A stretch of DNA of 64,000 nucleotides. Source: an uncultured Clostridium sp. (GTDB lineage Bacteria > Bacillota > Clostridia > TANB77 > CAG-508). The notes under the pieces were generated by a model. It ran no database searches. It was not told where the DNA came from and saw only the letters and a program-made list of their open reading frames with translations. Positions 9,628-18,824 of the stretch are shown in pieces; positions within the stretch are counted from its first letter, which is position 1, and every line of letters starts with the position of its first letter. The translations under genes were made by a program, and so were the position numbers. The stretch is from contig CAMMDS010000003.1 in the NCBI GenBank assembly GCA_946495655.1, positions 1 through 64,000 on the forward strand, read 5' to 3'.

Positions 9628-9751
9628 AAAACGAATCAAAAGCAAGTAGTGCTAGGAAAGCTAGCTAAAATTTTTGAGATTATACTATTCTGTATATCGA
9701 AAAAATTTTTGCGAAGCTTGACAACGCAATACGAAGCTTTTCATTTGTTTT
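9628..9751 (+). repeat. Long-hairpin intergenic repeat, copy A (rpsM-rpsK gap)
   Basis: An outer inverted repeat (AAAACGAATCAAAAGC paired with GAAGCTTTTCATTTGTTTT) encloses the family core: TGCTAGG, then an A/T stem, a GTAC-like tip (TATAC..GTATA), then TTGACAACGCAATACG. The outer arm reaches the last codon of rpsM. The core is shared with copies at 16446, 16802, 21474, 36993 and 57073, but the outer arms are not. Confidence 0.75.
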
Positions 9752-10115
9752 ATTTTTTGCTCTTGCTAACCAATTTTCTAGGACCTTTTCTTGTACGAGC
9801 ATTAGTTTTTGTTCTTTGTCCTCTAACTGGTAAACCTCTTCTATGTCTCAATCCTCTATAGCATCCTATTTCTGTAAGTCTTTTAATATTTAAAGCAACT
9901 TCTCTACGTAAATCTCCCTCTACTTTATAACCTTCCATAGCTTTTCTTATTGCTTGTACTTGGTCATCTGTTAAATCTTTAACTCTTATATCAGGATTTA
10001 CATTTGCTGCTTTTAATATTTTTTGTGAGCTTGTTAAACCAATACCATATATGTATGTTAATCCAATCTCAACTCTTTTTTCTCTAGGTAAATCAACGCC
10101 TGCTAAACGAGCCAT
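9750..10115 (-). CDS. rpsM: 30S ribosomal protein S13
   Basis: 121 aa, full length. [20 protein letters not shown] at the N terminus, an H2TH-type helix region, and [20 protein letters not shown] near the C terminus identify S13, which forms intersubunit bridge B1a/b with 23S rRNA and L5 and contacts P-site tRNA. It is separated from rpmJ by ~350 nt of repeat DNA, while the next gene rpsK follows after a hairpin repeat. AGGTG before the ATG is a plausible ribosome site. Confidence 0.99.
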   Translation of the reverse strand: MARLAGVDLPREKRVEIGLTYIYGIGLTSSQKILKAANVNPDIRVKDLTDDQVQAIRKAMEGYKVEGDLRREVALNIKRLTEIGCYRGLRHRRGLPVRGQRTKTNARTRKGPRKLVSKSKK

Positions 10116-10341
10116 AATTTTTTAGCACCTCCACTTGTTTTATTTTCTTTAATTCAATTTTTAATTTATTATGTTCATGTTTGGACTTTATTAAAGGTGA
10201 AATGCATTGATATATGGAATAAATATACCAATCTTTAATATGTTTTCAAACATATATATAAAACACAAACTGATATATAACTGTTAGATTTTTCTAACAG
10301 TTACAGCCGCTAATCTAGTTTTGTGTTATTAACAATGAAAT

Positions 10342-10425
10342 GAACAAATCGACTTTATGTCGCTATTTGTTCTTGCCGATTTGAGTTTCCGACTAACAGG
10401 AGGAAATCTCAAAGGCAATTGCGAT
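10342..10425. repeat. Bipartite hairpin repeat (copy 1), between rpmJ and rpsM
   Basis: The first hairpin is GAACAAATCGAC / GTCGC-ATTTGTTC. It is followed by a second hairpin, TGCCGATTTGAGTTTCC / GGAAATCTCAAAGGCA. A second copy at 34129-34211 keeps the second hairpin almost exactly but changes the first with compensating bases. The rest of the 350-nt gap (10116-10466) also holds CTGTTAGATTTTTCTAACAG, a short hairpin, and A/T-rich DNA; no ORF is supported there. Confidence 0.7.
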
Positions 10426-10466
10426 TATAGCATATTTTTATTGTATATTTAATATACAATAAAAAT

Positions 10467-10580
10467 CTATCCTTGTCTTTGTTTGTGTTTAGGGTTTTCA
10501 CAAATAACTCTAATTACACCTTTTCTTTTTATAACTTTACATTTTTCGCATATTTTCTTTACTGATGGTCTTACTTTCAT
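10467..10580 (-). CDS. rpmJ: 50S ribosomal protein L36 (zinc form)
   Basis: 37 aa, the usual length. It begins [16 protein letters not shown] and carries the C..C..C..H zinc-ribbon ligands (C11, C14, C27, H32), so it is the zinc-binding C+ paralogue. L36 is the smallest large-subunit protein and stabilises 23S rRNA domain interfaces. It lies 53 nt after infA, its conserved place in the spc-alpha junction. AGAGGTG precedes the ATG. Confidence 0.97.
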   Translation of the reverse strand: MKVRPSVKKICEKCKVIKRKGVIRVICENPKHKQRQG

Positions 10581-10633
10581 TTTCTACACCTCTTTACTCT
10601 AAAATCTAGTTTATATGTTTTGGGTTAATATTT

Positions 10634-10852
10634 TTATTTAGCTCTCCAAGTAATTCTACCACGATTTAAATCATATGGAGATAATTCAACTTTTACTTTG
10701 TCTCCTGGTAAAATTTTAATATAATTCATTCTTAATTTTCCTGATATATGAGCTAAAATTTGATGTCCATTTTCAAGCTCTACTTTAAATGTAGTATTAG
10801 GTAATGTTTCTACAACAGTTCCTTCTACTTCAATAACATCCTCTTTTGACAT
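10634..10852 (-). CDS. infA: Translation initiation factor IF-1
   Basis: 72 aa from the ATG at 10852. I prefer this start over an in-frame ATG 12 nt upstream because GGAGG ends 6 nt before it and because IF-1 proteins begin [11 protein letters not shown]. The S1-like OB fold shows [18 protein letters not shown] and [24 protein letters not shown]-1 occupies the ribosomal A site during initiation. It follows map by 60 nt and precedes rpmJ, the standard order in Firmicutes. Confidence 0.98.
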   Translation of the reverse strand: MSKEDVIEVEGTVVETLPNTTFKVELENGHQILAHISGKLRMNYIKILPGDKVKVELSPYDLNRGRITWRAK

Positions 10853-10923
10853 ATTAACCTCCATTCTATTTTTTAGTCAGTTATACTATTTTACAATAAA
10901 TACTTATATAGTATATAACAAAA

Positions 10924-11694
10924 TTAAACTAATGTCAAGATTTCTGGCTCTTTTTCTGTAATTAAAATTGTGTTTTCATAATGTGCTGATAAACTTCCAT
11001 CTTCTGTAAGAATAGTCCATCCATCATAATCTTGATAAATATCTCTTTTTCCAGCTATAACCATTGGTTCTATAGCTAAAGTCATACCTGGTTCTAGTCT
11101 AATTCCTCTTCCTGGTTTACCATAGTTTGGTATTCCTGGATCTTCATGCATTTCTCTGCCAATTCCATGTCCTTGAAATTCTCTAACCACATTGTATCCA
11201 TTTCTTTCTACAAATTCACCAATAGCATGTGAGATATCACCAATTCTATTTCCTTTAACCGCATATTTAATTCCTTCAAAAAAAGCTTTTTTAGTAATGT
11301 CTACTAATCTTTTTGCTTCTTCAGAACCTTCTCCTACTATAAAAGTTCTTGCAGCATCTCCATTAAATCCGTCTTTATATACAACTAAATCAATGCTTAC
11401 TACATCACCATCTCTAATAATCTTATTTTTAGATGGTATTCCATGAATAACTTCATCATTAATAGATATACATAAAGTTGCTGGAAATGGTGGTACTCCT
11501 TTCATTCCACTAGGATATCCTTTTTGTGCAGGTATCCCCCCATTTTCTCTAATAATTTTATCAGCAAATTTATCAATCTCGATTGTAGACATTCCTGGTT
11601 TAATAATCTTTTCAATTTCTTTGTATACTAATCCAGTAAGCTTGCAAGCTTCTTTCATTAATTTAATTTCTTTTTCTGATTTTATAGTAACCAA
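10924..11694 (-). CDS. map: Methionine aminopeptidase, type I
   Basis: 256 aa. It removes the initiator Met from new proteins. The dinuclear metal ligands of the pita-bread fold are visible: VSIDLVVYKDGFNGDAART (two Asp), GHGIGREMHEDP (His) and the two Glu in AIEPM and the C-terminal HYENTILIT. There is no N-terminal zinc-finger extension, so it is the type Ia form. It lies between adk and infA, as in Bacillus. GGAGG is 9 nt before the ATG. The 178-nt gap to adk contains multi-hairpin DNA. Confidence 0.98.
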   Translation of the reverse strand: MVTIKSEKEIKLMKEACKLTGLVYKEIEKIIKPGMSTIEIDKFADKIIRENGGIPAQKGYPSGMKGVPPFPATLCISINDEVIHGIPSKNKIIRDGDVVSIDLVVYKDGFNGDAARTFIVGEGSEEAKRLVDITKKAFFEGIKYAVKGNRIGDISHAIGEFVERNGYNVVREFQGHGIGREMHEDPGIPNYGKPGRGIRLEPGMTLAIEPMVIAGKRDIYQDYDGWTILTEDGSLSAHYENTILITEKEPEILTLV

Positions 11695-11814
11695 TTTTAA
11701 CCTCCATTAGAACTAGTTCATTTTTCTTAACTTTTTATACATAACTGATTACATTTTTTCTATTTTATAAGAAAATCTGCTGATTTTCTTATAAAACAAG
11801 GTTAGGCTTCCTTA

Positions 11815-11885
11815 GGGCGTGCAATAATTGCAAGGCAATTTTGCACATATGTGCGTCGAAAGCTATGCTTTCGTTAACGCACGCC
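11815..11885. repeat. Multi-hairpin sequence overlapping the 3' end of adk
   Basis: GGCGTGC (11816-11822) pairs with GCACGCC (11879-11885), which lies inside the last adk codons. Between them are TTGCAAGGCAA, GCACATATGTGC and CGAAAGCTATGCTTTCG, each self-complementary. Parts resemble the inverted sequence at 27493-27534 (GTGCA..GCGAAGCA..TGCACATGTG). The run lacks a U tail, so an mRNA-stability or repeat origin is more likely than termination. Confidence 0.5.
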
Positions 11886-12542
11886 TTTCTTATATTCTTC
11901 TAAGAAATTCTCTATATCTTTTACAGCTACATCTAATTCTTTAGGATAAATTGAATATAGAGCATTATTTCTTCTATAAAAATCAATTAAATCTTTAGAG
12001 TTTTGATGATATATTCCAAGTCTTTTTGTTACAGTCTCTTTATTGTCATCATCTCTTTTTTTAAGTTCACTTCCACAAATATCGCATATTCCTTCTTGTT
12101 TTGGTGGTTTTGTTTCCTTATTATATATTGCTCCACAAGATTTATTTGAGCAAATAAGTCTATTTACAACTCTTTTTATTATTTCATCATCTGGAACATC
12201 AAGCTCAATTGCTACTCTTTTTGCTCCTGGTTTATTCTCTTTTAAGAAATTCTTTAGAGCCTCAGCTTGAGCTACAGTTCTAGGAAATCCATCAAGAATT
12301 GCTCCTTTTTCTACATCATCTTCTAACAATCTTGCTTTTACTGTTTCTATAACCACATCATCTGGAACTAATGCTCCACTTTCTATGTAACTTTTAATTT
12401 TTTTACCAAGTTCTGTTTGTTTATTTATTTGATCTCTAAATATATCTCCAGTTGAAACATGAGTTAAATTTAAATCTTTAGATAATATTTTTCCAATAGT
12501 TCCTTTTCCAGTTCCTGGAGCTCCTAGCATTACTATATACAT
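11874..12542 (-). CDS. adk: Adenylate kinase (zinc-binding LID)
   Basis: 222 aa. GAPGTGKGT at residues ~7-15 is the P loop, DGFPRTVAQAEAL the AMP-binding region, and the long LID domain carries CSNKSCGAIY...GICDICG, a four-cysteine zinc site of Gram-positive adenylate kinases. It interconverts ATP, AMP and ADP. It lies between secY and map, as in most Firmicutes. AGGAGTTGTGATTC precedes the ATG. A strong hairpin occupies the gap to secY. Confidence 0.98.
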   Translation of the reverse strand: MYIVMLGAPGTGKGTIGKILSKDLNLTHVSTGDIFRDQINKQTELGKKIKSYIESGALVPDDVVIETVKARLLEDDVEKGAILDGFPRTVAQAEALKNFLKENKPGAKRVAIELDVPDDEIIKRVVNRLICSNKSCGAIYNKETKPPKQEGICDICGSELKKRDDDNKETVTKRLGIYHQNSKDLIDFYRRNNALYSIYPKELDVAVKDIENFLEEYKKGVR

Positions 12543-12596
12543 TGAATCACAACTCCTAATTTCATTAACTTAATTTTGTTATATATGTTCATACAC

Positions 12597-12629
12597 AACT
12601 CTGCCCGCACTCATAGTGCGGTCAGAGTT
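12597..12629 (-). other. Stable GC-rich hairpin between secY and adk
   Basis: AACTCTG-C-CCGCACT and AGTGCGG-T-CAGAGTT pair over 15 positions with one mismatch and a 3-nt loop. There is no U run on either side, so it is probably a processing or stability element within the operon mRNA rather than a terminator. Confidence 0.6.
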
Positions 12630-12679
12630 TGTATTATATTTATATATTTTCAATTATATTTCTTATTTATATTTCAATA

Positions 12680-14002
12680 CTATTCTAAGAATCCTTTGTA
12701 ATGTCTCATTACTAATTGAGATTCTAATTGTTGTATCGTCTCTAATGCAACACCTACAACGATTAAGATTGAAGTACCACCAAATGCTAAATCTACATTT
12801 GGTATAAATCTTACAAGCATTGGAAGAATAGCAATTATTGCTAAATATAATCCTCCAAACCAAGTAAGCTTACGTATTATTGATGCTAAATAATCTGTAG
12901 TTGGTTTTCCTGCTCTAATACCAGGTATGAATCCACCATTTTTCTTAATATTGCTTGATACTTCTGCTGGATTGAATGTAGCATAAGTATAGAAAAATGT
13001 AAATCCTACTATTAATAATAAATATACTAGGGCATTAGCTATTGTATAACCTAACCCAACTTGAGATGTTGATGATGCTATAGAGAAGTTATATATTGTA
13101 GCCCAAAATCCAGTTTGACTTGCTATATCTGGTACAAACATTTGAATTATCATTGCTGGAAATGTTAAGAATGATGATGCAAATATTATTGGCATTACAC
13201 CAGCCATAACTAGTTTTAATGGAATATGAGTATTTTGAGCTCCTACCATTTTTCTTCCTACTACTCTTTTTGAGTATTGTACAGGTACTCTTCTTTCAGC
13301 TTGTTGCACAAATACAACCGCAGCAACTAATATAATTGCCCCTATAATTATTGCAAGTGATATTAATAATCCAGTTGTACTAAATGCTCCTGTACCCATT
13401 ATTAGGCTCCATATTGAAGTTACAGCTCCTGGAAGTCCTGCTACAATACCTACAAATATGATTATTGAAATTCCATTACCAATTCCTTTGTTAGTAATTT
13501 CATCTCCAAGCCACATAAGTAGTGCAGTACCAGCCATTAATGATATAACAACTGTAAATCCTGTCATAAATCCTGCATCTATAAATATTCCAGAAGAACT
13601 ATATGACAAATATATTCCTAATCCTTCAACAAGAGCTAAGAAGACAGTAAGAATCTTTGTATATCTATTAAGTTTCCTTCTACCTTCTTCTCCTCCCTCT
13701 TTAGCAAGTCTCTCTAAAGAATGAAATACCATTGATAATAATTGAATTACTATTGATGCAGTAATATATGGACTTATAGACATTGCAAAGATAGAGAATC
13801 TAGAAAAAGCTCCACCAGAGATTAAGTCTATAAGAGATGCCATTCCATTTGCTTCTCCAAATGCTTCGCTTAGAGCAAATGTATCAACTCCTGGAACTGT
13901 GATATAGCAACCTAATCTAAATATTACTATTAATAATAATGTATATAATAATTTTTTTCTAACATCAGGTGTTTTTAGTGCATTTTTTATTGTTTTAAAC
14001 AA
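12680..14002 (-). CDS. secY: Preprotein translocase subunit SecY
   Basis: 440 aa, ten predicted membrane helices. LLYTLLLIVIFRLGCYITVP opens helix 1 and QLLSMVFHSLERLAKEGGEEG matches the cytosolic loop after helix 2. PAEVSSNIKKNGGFIPGIR lies before the C-terminal helices. SecY is the channel for Sec-dependent secretion. The start is TTG immediately after the rplO stop (TAG TTG), and its ribosome site GAGGTG lies in the final rplO codons, so the two are translationally coupled. Confidence 0.98.
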   Translation of the reverse strand: MFKTIKNALKTPDVRKKLLYTLLLIVIFRLGCYITVPGVDTFALSEAFGEANGMASLIDLISGGAFSRFSIFAMSISPYITASIVIQLLSMVFHSLERLAKEGGEEGRRKLNRYTKILTVFLALVEGLGIYLSYSSSGIFIDAGFMTGFTVVISLMAGTALLMWLGDEITNKGIGNGISIIIFVGIVAGLPGAVTSIWSLIMGTGAFSTTGLLISLAIIIGAIILVAAVVFVQQAERRVPVQYSKRVVGRKMVGAQNTHIPLKLVMAGVMPIIFASSFLTFPAMIIQMFVPDIASQTGFWATIYNFSIASSTSQVGLGYTIANALVYLLLIVGFTFFYTYATFNPAEVSSNIKKNGGFIPGIRAGKPTTDYLASIIRKLTWFGGLYLAIIAILPMLVRFIPNVDLAFGGTSILIVVGVALETIQQLESQLVMRHYKGFLE

Positions 14003-14437
14003 CTAAATCACCTCAGCCTTTCCTCCTAAAGCTTCTATTTTCTCTTTAGCAGCTTTAGTAAATCTTACAGCTTTAACTGTTAATTTTTTATCTAATTTAC
14101 CAGTTGCAAGTATTACTATCCCGTCTTTTGCTTTACTAATTATTCCATCTTTAATTAAGCTTTCAGCTGTAACTTCATCTGTGCTAGCCTTATTAAGCAT
14201 TGTTAAAGTTACTTCTGTATATTCTTTTGCATGAATATTTGTAAAACCTCTTTTTGGTAATCTTCTATATAATGGTGTTTGACCACCTTCAAAACCTCTT
14301 CTTACTCCGCCACCAGATCTAGCTTTTTGACCTTTATGACCTCTTCCAGAAGTTTTTCCTAAACCAGAACCAATTCCACGTCCAACTCTAGTTCTAGTTC
14401 TATTTTTCTGTGCTGGTTTTAATTCGTCTAATTTCAT
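14003..14437 (-). CDS. rplO: 50S ribosomal protein L15
   Basis: 144 aa. [20 protein letters not shown] and the glycine/arginine-rich [20 protein letters not shown] are the L15 signature, with the globular C-terminal domain after residue ~75. L15 is a late assembly protein of the large subunit. It directly follows rpsE with only 27 nt between, so the gene usually found there, rpmD (L30), is absent. Confidence 0.98.
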   Translation of the reverse strand: MKLDELKPAQKNRTRTRVGRGIGSGLGKTSGRGHKGQKARSGGGVRRGFEGGQTPLYRRLPKRGFTNIHAKEYTEVTLTMLNKASTDEVTAESLIKDGIISKAKDGIVILATGKLDKKLTVKAVRFTKAAKEKIEALGGKAEVI

Positions 14438-14464
14438 CTTGCTAGTACACCTCCTCTTTATCTA

Positions 14465-14956
14465 TTATAATATTTCTTCAACTTTTTTTCCTCTTTTTTT
14501 AGCTACTTGCTCAGCAGTTTGCATTGCTTTTAATCCTTCAATTGTAGCATAAACAACATTTCTAGGATTGTTTGTACCAATAATTTTTGTTCTTATATTT
14601 CTATATCCAGCAAGTTCTAGAACAGGTCTAACACTACCACCTGCTATAATTCCAGTACCTTCTTCAGCTGGTTTTAATAGAACATTTGCACTTCCAAATT
14701 TTCCTACATATTCATGTGGTATAGTTGTTCCTACAACTGGAACAGCAACTAAATTCTTCTTTGCATCTTCAATAGCTTTTTTGATTGCATCTGGAACTTC
14801 TGATGCTTTTCCATTTCCAACACCAACGTGTCCATTTTCGTCTCCAACAACAACTACTGCACTAAATCTGAATGTTCTACCACCTTTTACAACCTTTGCA
14901 ACTCTGTTAATAGCTACAACCTTTTCTTTTAATTCAGATGTATTTTCTGATTGCAC
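14465..14956 (-). CDS. rpsE: 30S ribosomal protein S5
   Basis: 163 aa. The double-stranded RNA-binding region shows [20 protein letters not shown] and [19 protein letters not shown]; the C-terminal half has [21 protein letters not shown]5 helps translational fidelity and mRNA unwinding at the entry channel. It is 22 nt after rplR, with a purine-rich AGGAGG upstream of its ATG. Confidence 0.99.
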   Translation of the reverse strand: MQSENTSELKEKVVAINRVAKVVKGGRTFRFSAVVVVGDENGHVGVGNGKASEVPDAIKKAIEDAKKNLVAVPVVGTTIPHEYVGKFGSANVLLKPAEEGTGIIAGGSVRPVLELAGYRNIRTKIIGTNNPRNVVYATIEGLKAMQTAEQVAKKRGKKVEEIL

Positions 14957-14978
14957 TTTTCTTTCCTCCTTTTCTTTT

Positions 14979-15338
14979 TTAGAACTCTAATCCGCCTTCT
15001 CTTGCAGCTTCAGCTAGTTCTTTAATAACTCCGTGATATATATATCCGCCTCTATCAAAAACTACTGTTTTTATTTTCTTTTCTATAGCTCTTTTAGCAA
15101 TTAAAGCACCTACTTCTTTTGCTGCTTCTTTGTTAGCTTTTTTTGTTTTTACTTCTTTGTCTAATGTTGAAGCTTGTGCTAAAGTAGTTCCTTGTACATC
15201 ATCTATTACTTGTACATATAAATTGCTATTACTTCTAAATACGCATAATCTTGGGCATTCTGCTGTTCCAGAAATTTTTCTACGTACTCTTTTATGTCTT
15301 CTTATTCTTTCGGCTTTTCTATCTGTTTTTGTAATCAT
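14979..15338 (-). CDS. rplR: 50S ribosomal protein L18
   Basis: 119 aa. [27 protein letters not shown] and [20 protein letters not shown] are standard for L18, which binds 5S rRNA with L5 as part of the central protuberance. It lies between rplF and rpsE. AAAGGAG is positioned before the ATG. Confidence 0.99.
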   Translation of the reverse strand: MITKTDRKAERIRRHKRVRRKISGTAECPRLCVFRSNSNLYVQVIDDVQGTTLAQASTLDKEVKTKKANKEAAKEVGALIAKRAIEKKIKTVVFDRGGYIYHGVIKELAEAAREGGLEF

Positions 15339-15413
15339 TTTAAAATCTCCTTTCTAACTAATGATTTTGCACTAGTTTAATTTTAGATTCATTCTTTCAA
15401 TTTTTATTTATAA

Positions 15414-15953
15414 TTATTTTTTACCTGCTTTACCTTCTTTACGTCTAATATGCTCTTCTGCATATTTTATACCTTTTCCTCTATATACTTCAGGTGGTCT
15501 CTTTGTTCTTACAACTGCAGCTGTTTGACCAACTAATTCTTTATCAATTCCTCTAACTGTGATATGGTTGCTATCTGGAACATCAAAAGTAATTCCTGCA
15601 GGTGGATCCATCTCAACTGGATGAGAATATCCTAAATTCATTACTAATTTATTTCCTTTTTTCTGTGCTCTGTAACCAACACCATTAATTTCTAGTTCTC
15701 TTTTATATTCATGAAGAACACCTTCTATCATGTTATTTATTAATGTTCTTGTTAAACCATGTAAACTTCTATTAGCTGGTTCATCATTTGGTCTTGTTAC
15801 TGTAATTGTTTTATCATTAAGAGCTACTGTCATATTTTTATGTACATCTCTTTCTAAAGTTCCCTTTGGTCCTTTTACAGTAATGTGGTTACCATCTATT
15901 TTAACTTCTACACCTTCTGGTACATTAATAGGTTTATTTCCTATTCTTGACAT
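15414..15953 (-). CDS. rplF: 50S ribosomal protein L6
   Basis: 179 aa with the two repeated L6 domains. SRIGNKPINVPEGVEVKIDG begins the first, and the second ends with the L6 signature region RPPEVYRGKGIKYAEEHIRR. It binds helix 97 of 23S rRNA near the factor-binding site. The gap to rpsH is 21 nt and holds AGGAGG. Confidence 0.99.
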   Translation of the reverse strand: MSRIGNKPINVPEGVEVKIDGNHITVKGPKGTLERDVHKNMTVALNDKTITVTRPNDEPANRSLHGLTRTLINNMIEGVLHEYKRELEINGVGYRAQKKGNKLVMNLGYSHPVEMDPPAGITFDVPDSNHITVRGIDKELVGQTAAVVRTKRPPEVYRGKGIKYAEEHIRRKEGKAGKK

Positions 15954-15974
15954 TTTAGTTCTCCCTCCTTTTTA

Positions 15975-16373
15975 TTACCAAACATATGCAAGAACTTCTC
16001 CTCCTAAGCCTTCTTGTCTTGCTTCTTTATCTGTTTTTATTCCTTTTGAAGTAGATATAAGAGCGATACCTAAACCATTTAATACTCTAGGTAATTCATC
16101 TTTAGATGCATATACTCTTAAACCTGGCTTACTTATTCTTTTTATTCCATCAATAACTCTTTTTCCTTTTTCATCATATTTTAGAGTTATTCTTATAATT
16201 CCTTGACGAGAATCATCTATTTCTTCGAATGCTGCTATATATCCTTCTTTAAATAGGATGTTAGCAATAGCTCTTTTCATGTTAGATGCTGGAACATCTA
16301 CAGTTTTGTGCTTAGAGCTGTTAGCATTTCTTATTCTTGTTAACATATCTGCTATTGGATCTGTTGTATTCAA
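15975..16373 (-). CDS. rpsH: 30S ribosomal protein S8
   Basis: 132 aa. [20 protein letters not shown] at the N terminus and [20 protein letters not shown] at the C terminus define S8, a primary binder of the central 16S rRNA domain. It is followed upstream by a long hairpin repeat separating it from rpsZ. AAGGAGGGAAAATAA precedes the ATG. Confidence 0.99.
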   Translation of the reverse strand: MNTTDPIADMLTRIRNANSSKHKTVDVPASNMKRAIANILFKEGYIAAFEEIDDSRQGIIRITLKYDEKGKRVIDGIKRISKPGLRVYASKDELPRVLNGLGIALISTSKGIKTDKEARQEGLGGEVLAYVW

Positions 16374-16445
16374 TTTATTTTCCCTCCTTCTTTTTTCCGG
16401 ATTTTGCGTGTTTTTTAGCTATATTCTGCAAATAATTACGAGTTA

Positions 16446-16566
16446 AATTCAATTAAAATTAGTGTATTGCTAGGCGAACGAATAAAAATTTTTGAGATAG
16501 TACTGTTGTACATTGAAAAAATTTTTATGAAGTTCAACAACGCAAGACGCTGATTTTTATTGAATT
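16446..16566 (+). repeat. Long-hairpin intergenic repeat, copy B (rpsZ-rpsH gap)
   Basis: The outer arms AATTCAATTAAAATTAGTGT and ACGCTGATTTTTATTGAATT pair almost perfectly and are specific to this copy. The core is TTGCTAGGCGAACG, an A/T stem, TAGTACTGTTGTACATTGA, then TTCAACAACGCAAGACGC. It ends 5 nt before the rpsZ stop codon. Confidence 0.8.
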
Positions 16567-16571
16567 TAGAA

Positions 16572-16757
16572 TTACCAACTAGCCTTCTTAACTCCTGGAA
16601 TTTCTCCCTTATGAGCTAATTCTCTAAAGCATACACGGCAAATTCCATATTTTCTAATATATGCATGTGGTCTTCCACAAATTTTGCATCTATTATATTC
16701 TCTAGTCTTATATTTTTGGGCTCTTTGTTGTTTTACTTTTAAAGATTTCTTAGCCAT
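16572..16757 (-). CDS. rpsZ: 30S ribosomal protein S14, type Z (zinc)
   Basis: 61 aa, the length of the short zinc-binding S14. [10 protein letters not shown] and [11 protein letters not shown] supply the four cysteine ligands. It sits at the 16S rRNA head. It is isolated from its operon neighbours rplE and rpsH by two copies of the same hairpin repeat, one on each side. AAGGAG precedes the ATG. Confidence 0.99.
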   Translation of the reverse strand: MAKKSLKVKQQRAQKYKTREYNRCKICGRPHAYIRKYGICRVCFRELAHKGEIPGVKKASW

Positions 16758-16801
16758 CTTCTTCTCCTTTCTTCATTCTTAAAATCTAATTATTTTTCGA
16801 T

Positions 16802-16924
16802 AAAATTAATTAGAAACAAGTATTGCTAGGAGAGTAAGCTAAAAAGTTTGAAACTGTACTTTTGTACGTTGAAAACTTTTTATGCGCCACTCGACAACGC
16901 AAGACGCAGTTTATAATTAATTTT
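16802..16924 (+). repeat. Long-hairpin intergenic repeat, copy C (rplE-rpsZ gap)
   Basis: The outer arms AAAATTAATTAGAAAC and GTTTATAATTAATTTT pair; the right arm includes the last two codons and stop of rplE. The core reads TATTGCTAGGAGAG, stem, CTGTACTTTTGTACGTTGA, stem, CTCGACAACGCAAGACGC. Confidence 0.8.
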
Positions 16925-17456
16925 TAAATGGCATTCCTAATAATGTTAAAAGTTCTTTAGCTTCTTCGTCAGATTTAGCTGTTGTAACAAAAATTATGTC
17001 CATTCCTCTAATTTTGTCTATTTTATCATATTCTATTTCAGGGAAGATTAATTGCTCTTTAATTCCCATTGAATAATTTCCTCTACCATCAAATGAATCA
17101 CTTGAAACTCCTCTAAAGTCTCTAACTCTTGGAAGTGCTACATTAAATAGTTTGTATGCGAAATCATACATTTTTCCTTTTCTTAATGTAACTTTGCATC
17201 CCATATTTATTCCTTCTCTTATTTTGAAGGCTGCTATAGCTTTCTTAGCTTTAGTTATAATTGGTTTTTGCCCAGTTATAATTGTAAGATCATTTATAGC
17301 ATTTTCTAATGATTTAGGATTATCTTTTGTATCACCTAAACCTATATTTATAACTATTTTATCTAACTTTGGAACTTCCATAACTGATTTATAGTTAAAT
17401 TTCTTCATCATTGCTGGTATAACTTCTTTTTCATATTGCTCTCTTAAAATTTCCAT
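16917..17456 (-). CDS. rplE: 50S ribosomal protein L5
   Basis: 179 aa, full length. [60 protein letters not shown] and [20 protein letters not shown] are classic L5. It binds 5S rRNA and contacts P-site tRNA. It follows rplX by 27 nt. Its last codons are part of the outer arm of hairpin repeat C. Confidence 0.99.
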   Translation of the reverse strand: MEILREQYEKEVIPAMMKKFNYKSVMEVPKLDKIVINIGLGDTKDNPKSLENAINDLTIITGQKPIITKAKKAIAAFKIREGINMGCKVTLRKGKMYDFAYKLFNVALPRVRDFRGVSSDSFDGRGNYSMGIKEQLIFPEIEYDKIDKIRGMDIIFVTTAKSDEEAKELLTLLGMPFKN

Positions 17457-17483
17457 AAGTTTAAATAGTCCTCCTCTCTTTTA

Positions 17484-17792
17484 TTATTTTATTTTTGCTC
17501 CACATTTTTGGCAAACACGTACTTTTTCGTCTTTTTCTATTTTGTATTGTATTCTTGTTGCTTTACCACATTTAGGACAAACAACGTTTACTTTACTACT
17601 ATGTATAGCACATTCTACTGGGATTATCCCACTTTCTTCTCCTTGTTTTCTAGCTTTAACATGTTTTTTTCTAATGTTAACGCCTTTAACTACTATCTTT
17701 TCTGTTTTTGGTATTACTTCTAAAACTTCACCAGTTTTTCCTTTATCATTTCCTGATAAAACTTTAACTGTATCACCTTTCTTTATTCTCAT
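17484..17792 (-). CDS. rplX: 50S ribosomal protein L24 with C-terminal zinc ribbon
   Basis: 102 aa from the ATG at 17792 (MRIKKGDTVKVLSGNDKGKT, a KOW motif). A GTG 12 nt upstream is possible, but GAGGTG is better placed for the ATG. The C terminus has CPKCG and CQKCG, a four-cysteine zinc ribbon found in many Clostridial L24 proteins. L24 initiates large-subunit assembly. Confidence 0.97.
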   Translation of the reverse strand: MRIKKGDTVKVLSGNDKGKTGEVLEVIPKTEKIVVKGVNIRKKHVKARKQGEESGIIPVECAIHSSKVNVVCPKCGKATRIQYKIEKDEKVRVCQKCGAKIK

Positions 17793-17836
17793 TATTTCTT
17801 TCACCTCTTCCTTTTAAGTGAGTTTATTGATTTGCT

Positions 17837-18205
17837 CTATAATACTTCTGGGGCAAGAGAAAGTATCTTCATATAATCTTTTTCTCTTAATTCTCTTGCA
17901 ACAGGTCCAAATATACGAGTTCCTCTTGGTGTTCCATCTTCTCTTATTATAACTGCTGCATTTTCATCAAATCTTACATAAGAACCATCTGCTCTTCTTG
18001 TAGGCTTTTTAGTTCTAACTACAACAGCTTTTACTACATCGCCTTTTTTTACAACGCCACCTGGTATAGCTGTTTTTACAGAAGCAACTATTATATCTCC
18101 AATTCTAGCATATTTTCTATATGATCCACCTAGACATCTGATACACATTATTTCTTTAGCACCTGTATTATCAGCTACTTTTAATATAGTTTGTTGCTGT
18201 ACCAT
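17837..18205 (-). CDS. rplN: 50S ribosomal protein L14
   Basis: 122 aa, the family length, from the ATG at 18205 with AAGGAGGAAATTTGAA before it; an ATG 39 nt upstream would give a 13-residue extension containing the ribosome site itself. [20 protein letters not shown] and [20 protein letters not shown] are L14 signatures. It forms bridges B5 and B8. A REP-like palindrome lies just upstream. Confidence 0.98.
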   Translation of the reverse strand: MVQQQTILKVADNTGAKEIMCIRCLGGSYRKYARIGDIIVASVKTAIPGGVVKKGDVVKAVVVRTKKPTRRADGSYVRFDENAAVIIREDGTPRGTRIFGPVARELREKDYMKILSLAPEVL

Positions 18206-18234
18206 TTCAAATTTCCTCCTTTTCATCGGTAAGG

Positions 18235-18287
18235 GGACACACATTATTCTTCTGTCATTTCCACATGGGACAATGTATGTCCCCTGC
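18235..18287. repeat. REP-like palindrome GGGGACA / TGTCCCC (rpsQ-rplN gap)
   Basis: AGGGGACACACATT at one end pairs with AATGTATGTCCCCT at the other, with one mismatch, around a ~25-nt spacer. It belongs to the same GGGGAC palindrome class as 19-84 and 30972-31033 and has entered a ribosomal operon gap. Confidence 0.7.
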
Positions 18288-18337
18288 TTGTGAATAAATG
18301 ATGTCAGATTTTAGTGGTTTGCCTTACTTCTTTTTTT

Positions 18338-18601
18338 CTATTTTATAACTGCCTTCTCTAAAACTTCAACTACTCTCCATCTCTTATCTTTTGATAGAGG
18401 TCTTGTTTCCATTACTCTTACTTTATCTCCGATTTGGCATTCATTTTTTTCATCATGAGCTTTTAATTTATATGTTCTTTTTTGAACTTTACCATAAGTT
18501 TTATTCTTCTCACTAGTTTGAACAGATACAACTACTGTTTTATCCATTTTATTTGATGAAACTATACCAATCATCTCTTTACGAAGATTTCTTTCTTCCA
18601 T
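18338..18601 (-). CDS. rpsQ: 30S ribosomal protein S17
   Basis: 87 aa. [20 protein letters not shown] and [22 protein letters not shown] define S17, an OB-fold primary rRNA-binding protein. It follows rpmC by 19 nt. GGAGATTTAAC precedes the ATG. Confidence 0.99.
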   Translation of the reverse strand: MEERNLRKEMIGIVSSNKMDKTVVVSVQTSEKNKTYGKVQKRTYKLKAHDEKNECQIGDKVRVMETRPLSKDKRWRVVEVLEKAVIK

Positions 18602-18620
18602 GTTAAATCTCCTTTCTTAA

Positions 18621-18824
18621 TTATTTATTGTTTTCAGCTAATTTTCTCTCAGTTAAAACTGTCTTTATTCTTGCTATGTCTTTCTTAACTTCTTTTATTT
18701 TCATAGGATTGTCTAATCCATGTGTTGCTAAGCTAAATCTTAATTTAAATAATTCAGATTTTAATTCTCCTAATTCTTTCTCTAAGTCAGGTGAAGACAT
18801 TTCTTTAATTTTATTTATCTTCAT
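18621..18824 (-). CDS. rpmC: 50S ribosomal protein L29
   Basis: 67 aa from the ATG at 18824 ([20 protein letters not shown]). The longer GTG start is unlikely because AGGTGGTG acts as the ribosome site. [20 protein letters not shown] matches the L29 signature. It overlaps the 3' end of rplP by 14 nt, so the two are translationally coupled. L29 lies at the tunnel exit beside L23. Confidence 0.98.
   Translation of the reverse strand: MKINKIKEMSSPDLEKELGELKSELFKLRFSLATHGLDNPMKIKEVKKDIARIKTVLTERKLAENNK

Noticed and set aside
16446..16566. Hairpin repeats B and C as intrinsic terminators
   Set aside because: Neither is followed by a U run, and both lie within an operon whose downstream genes are essential.
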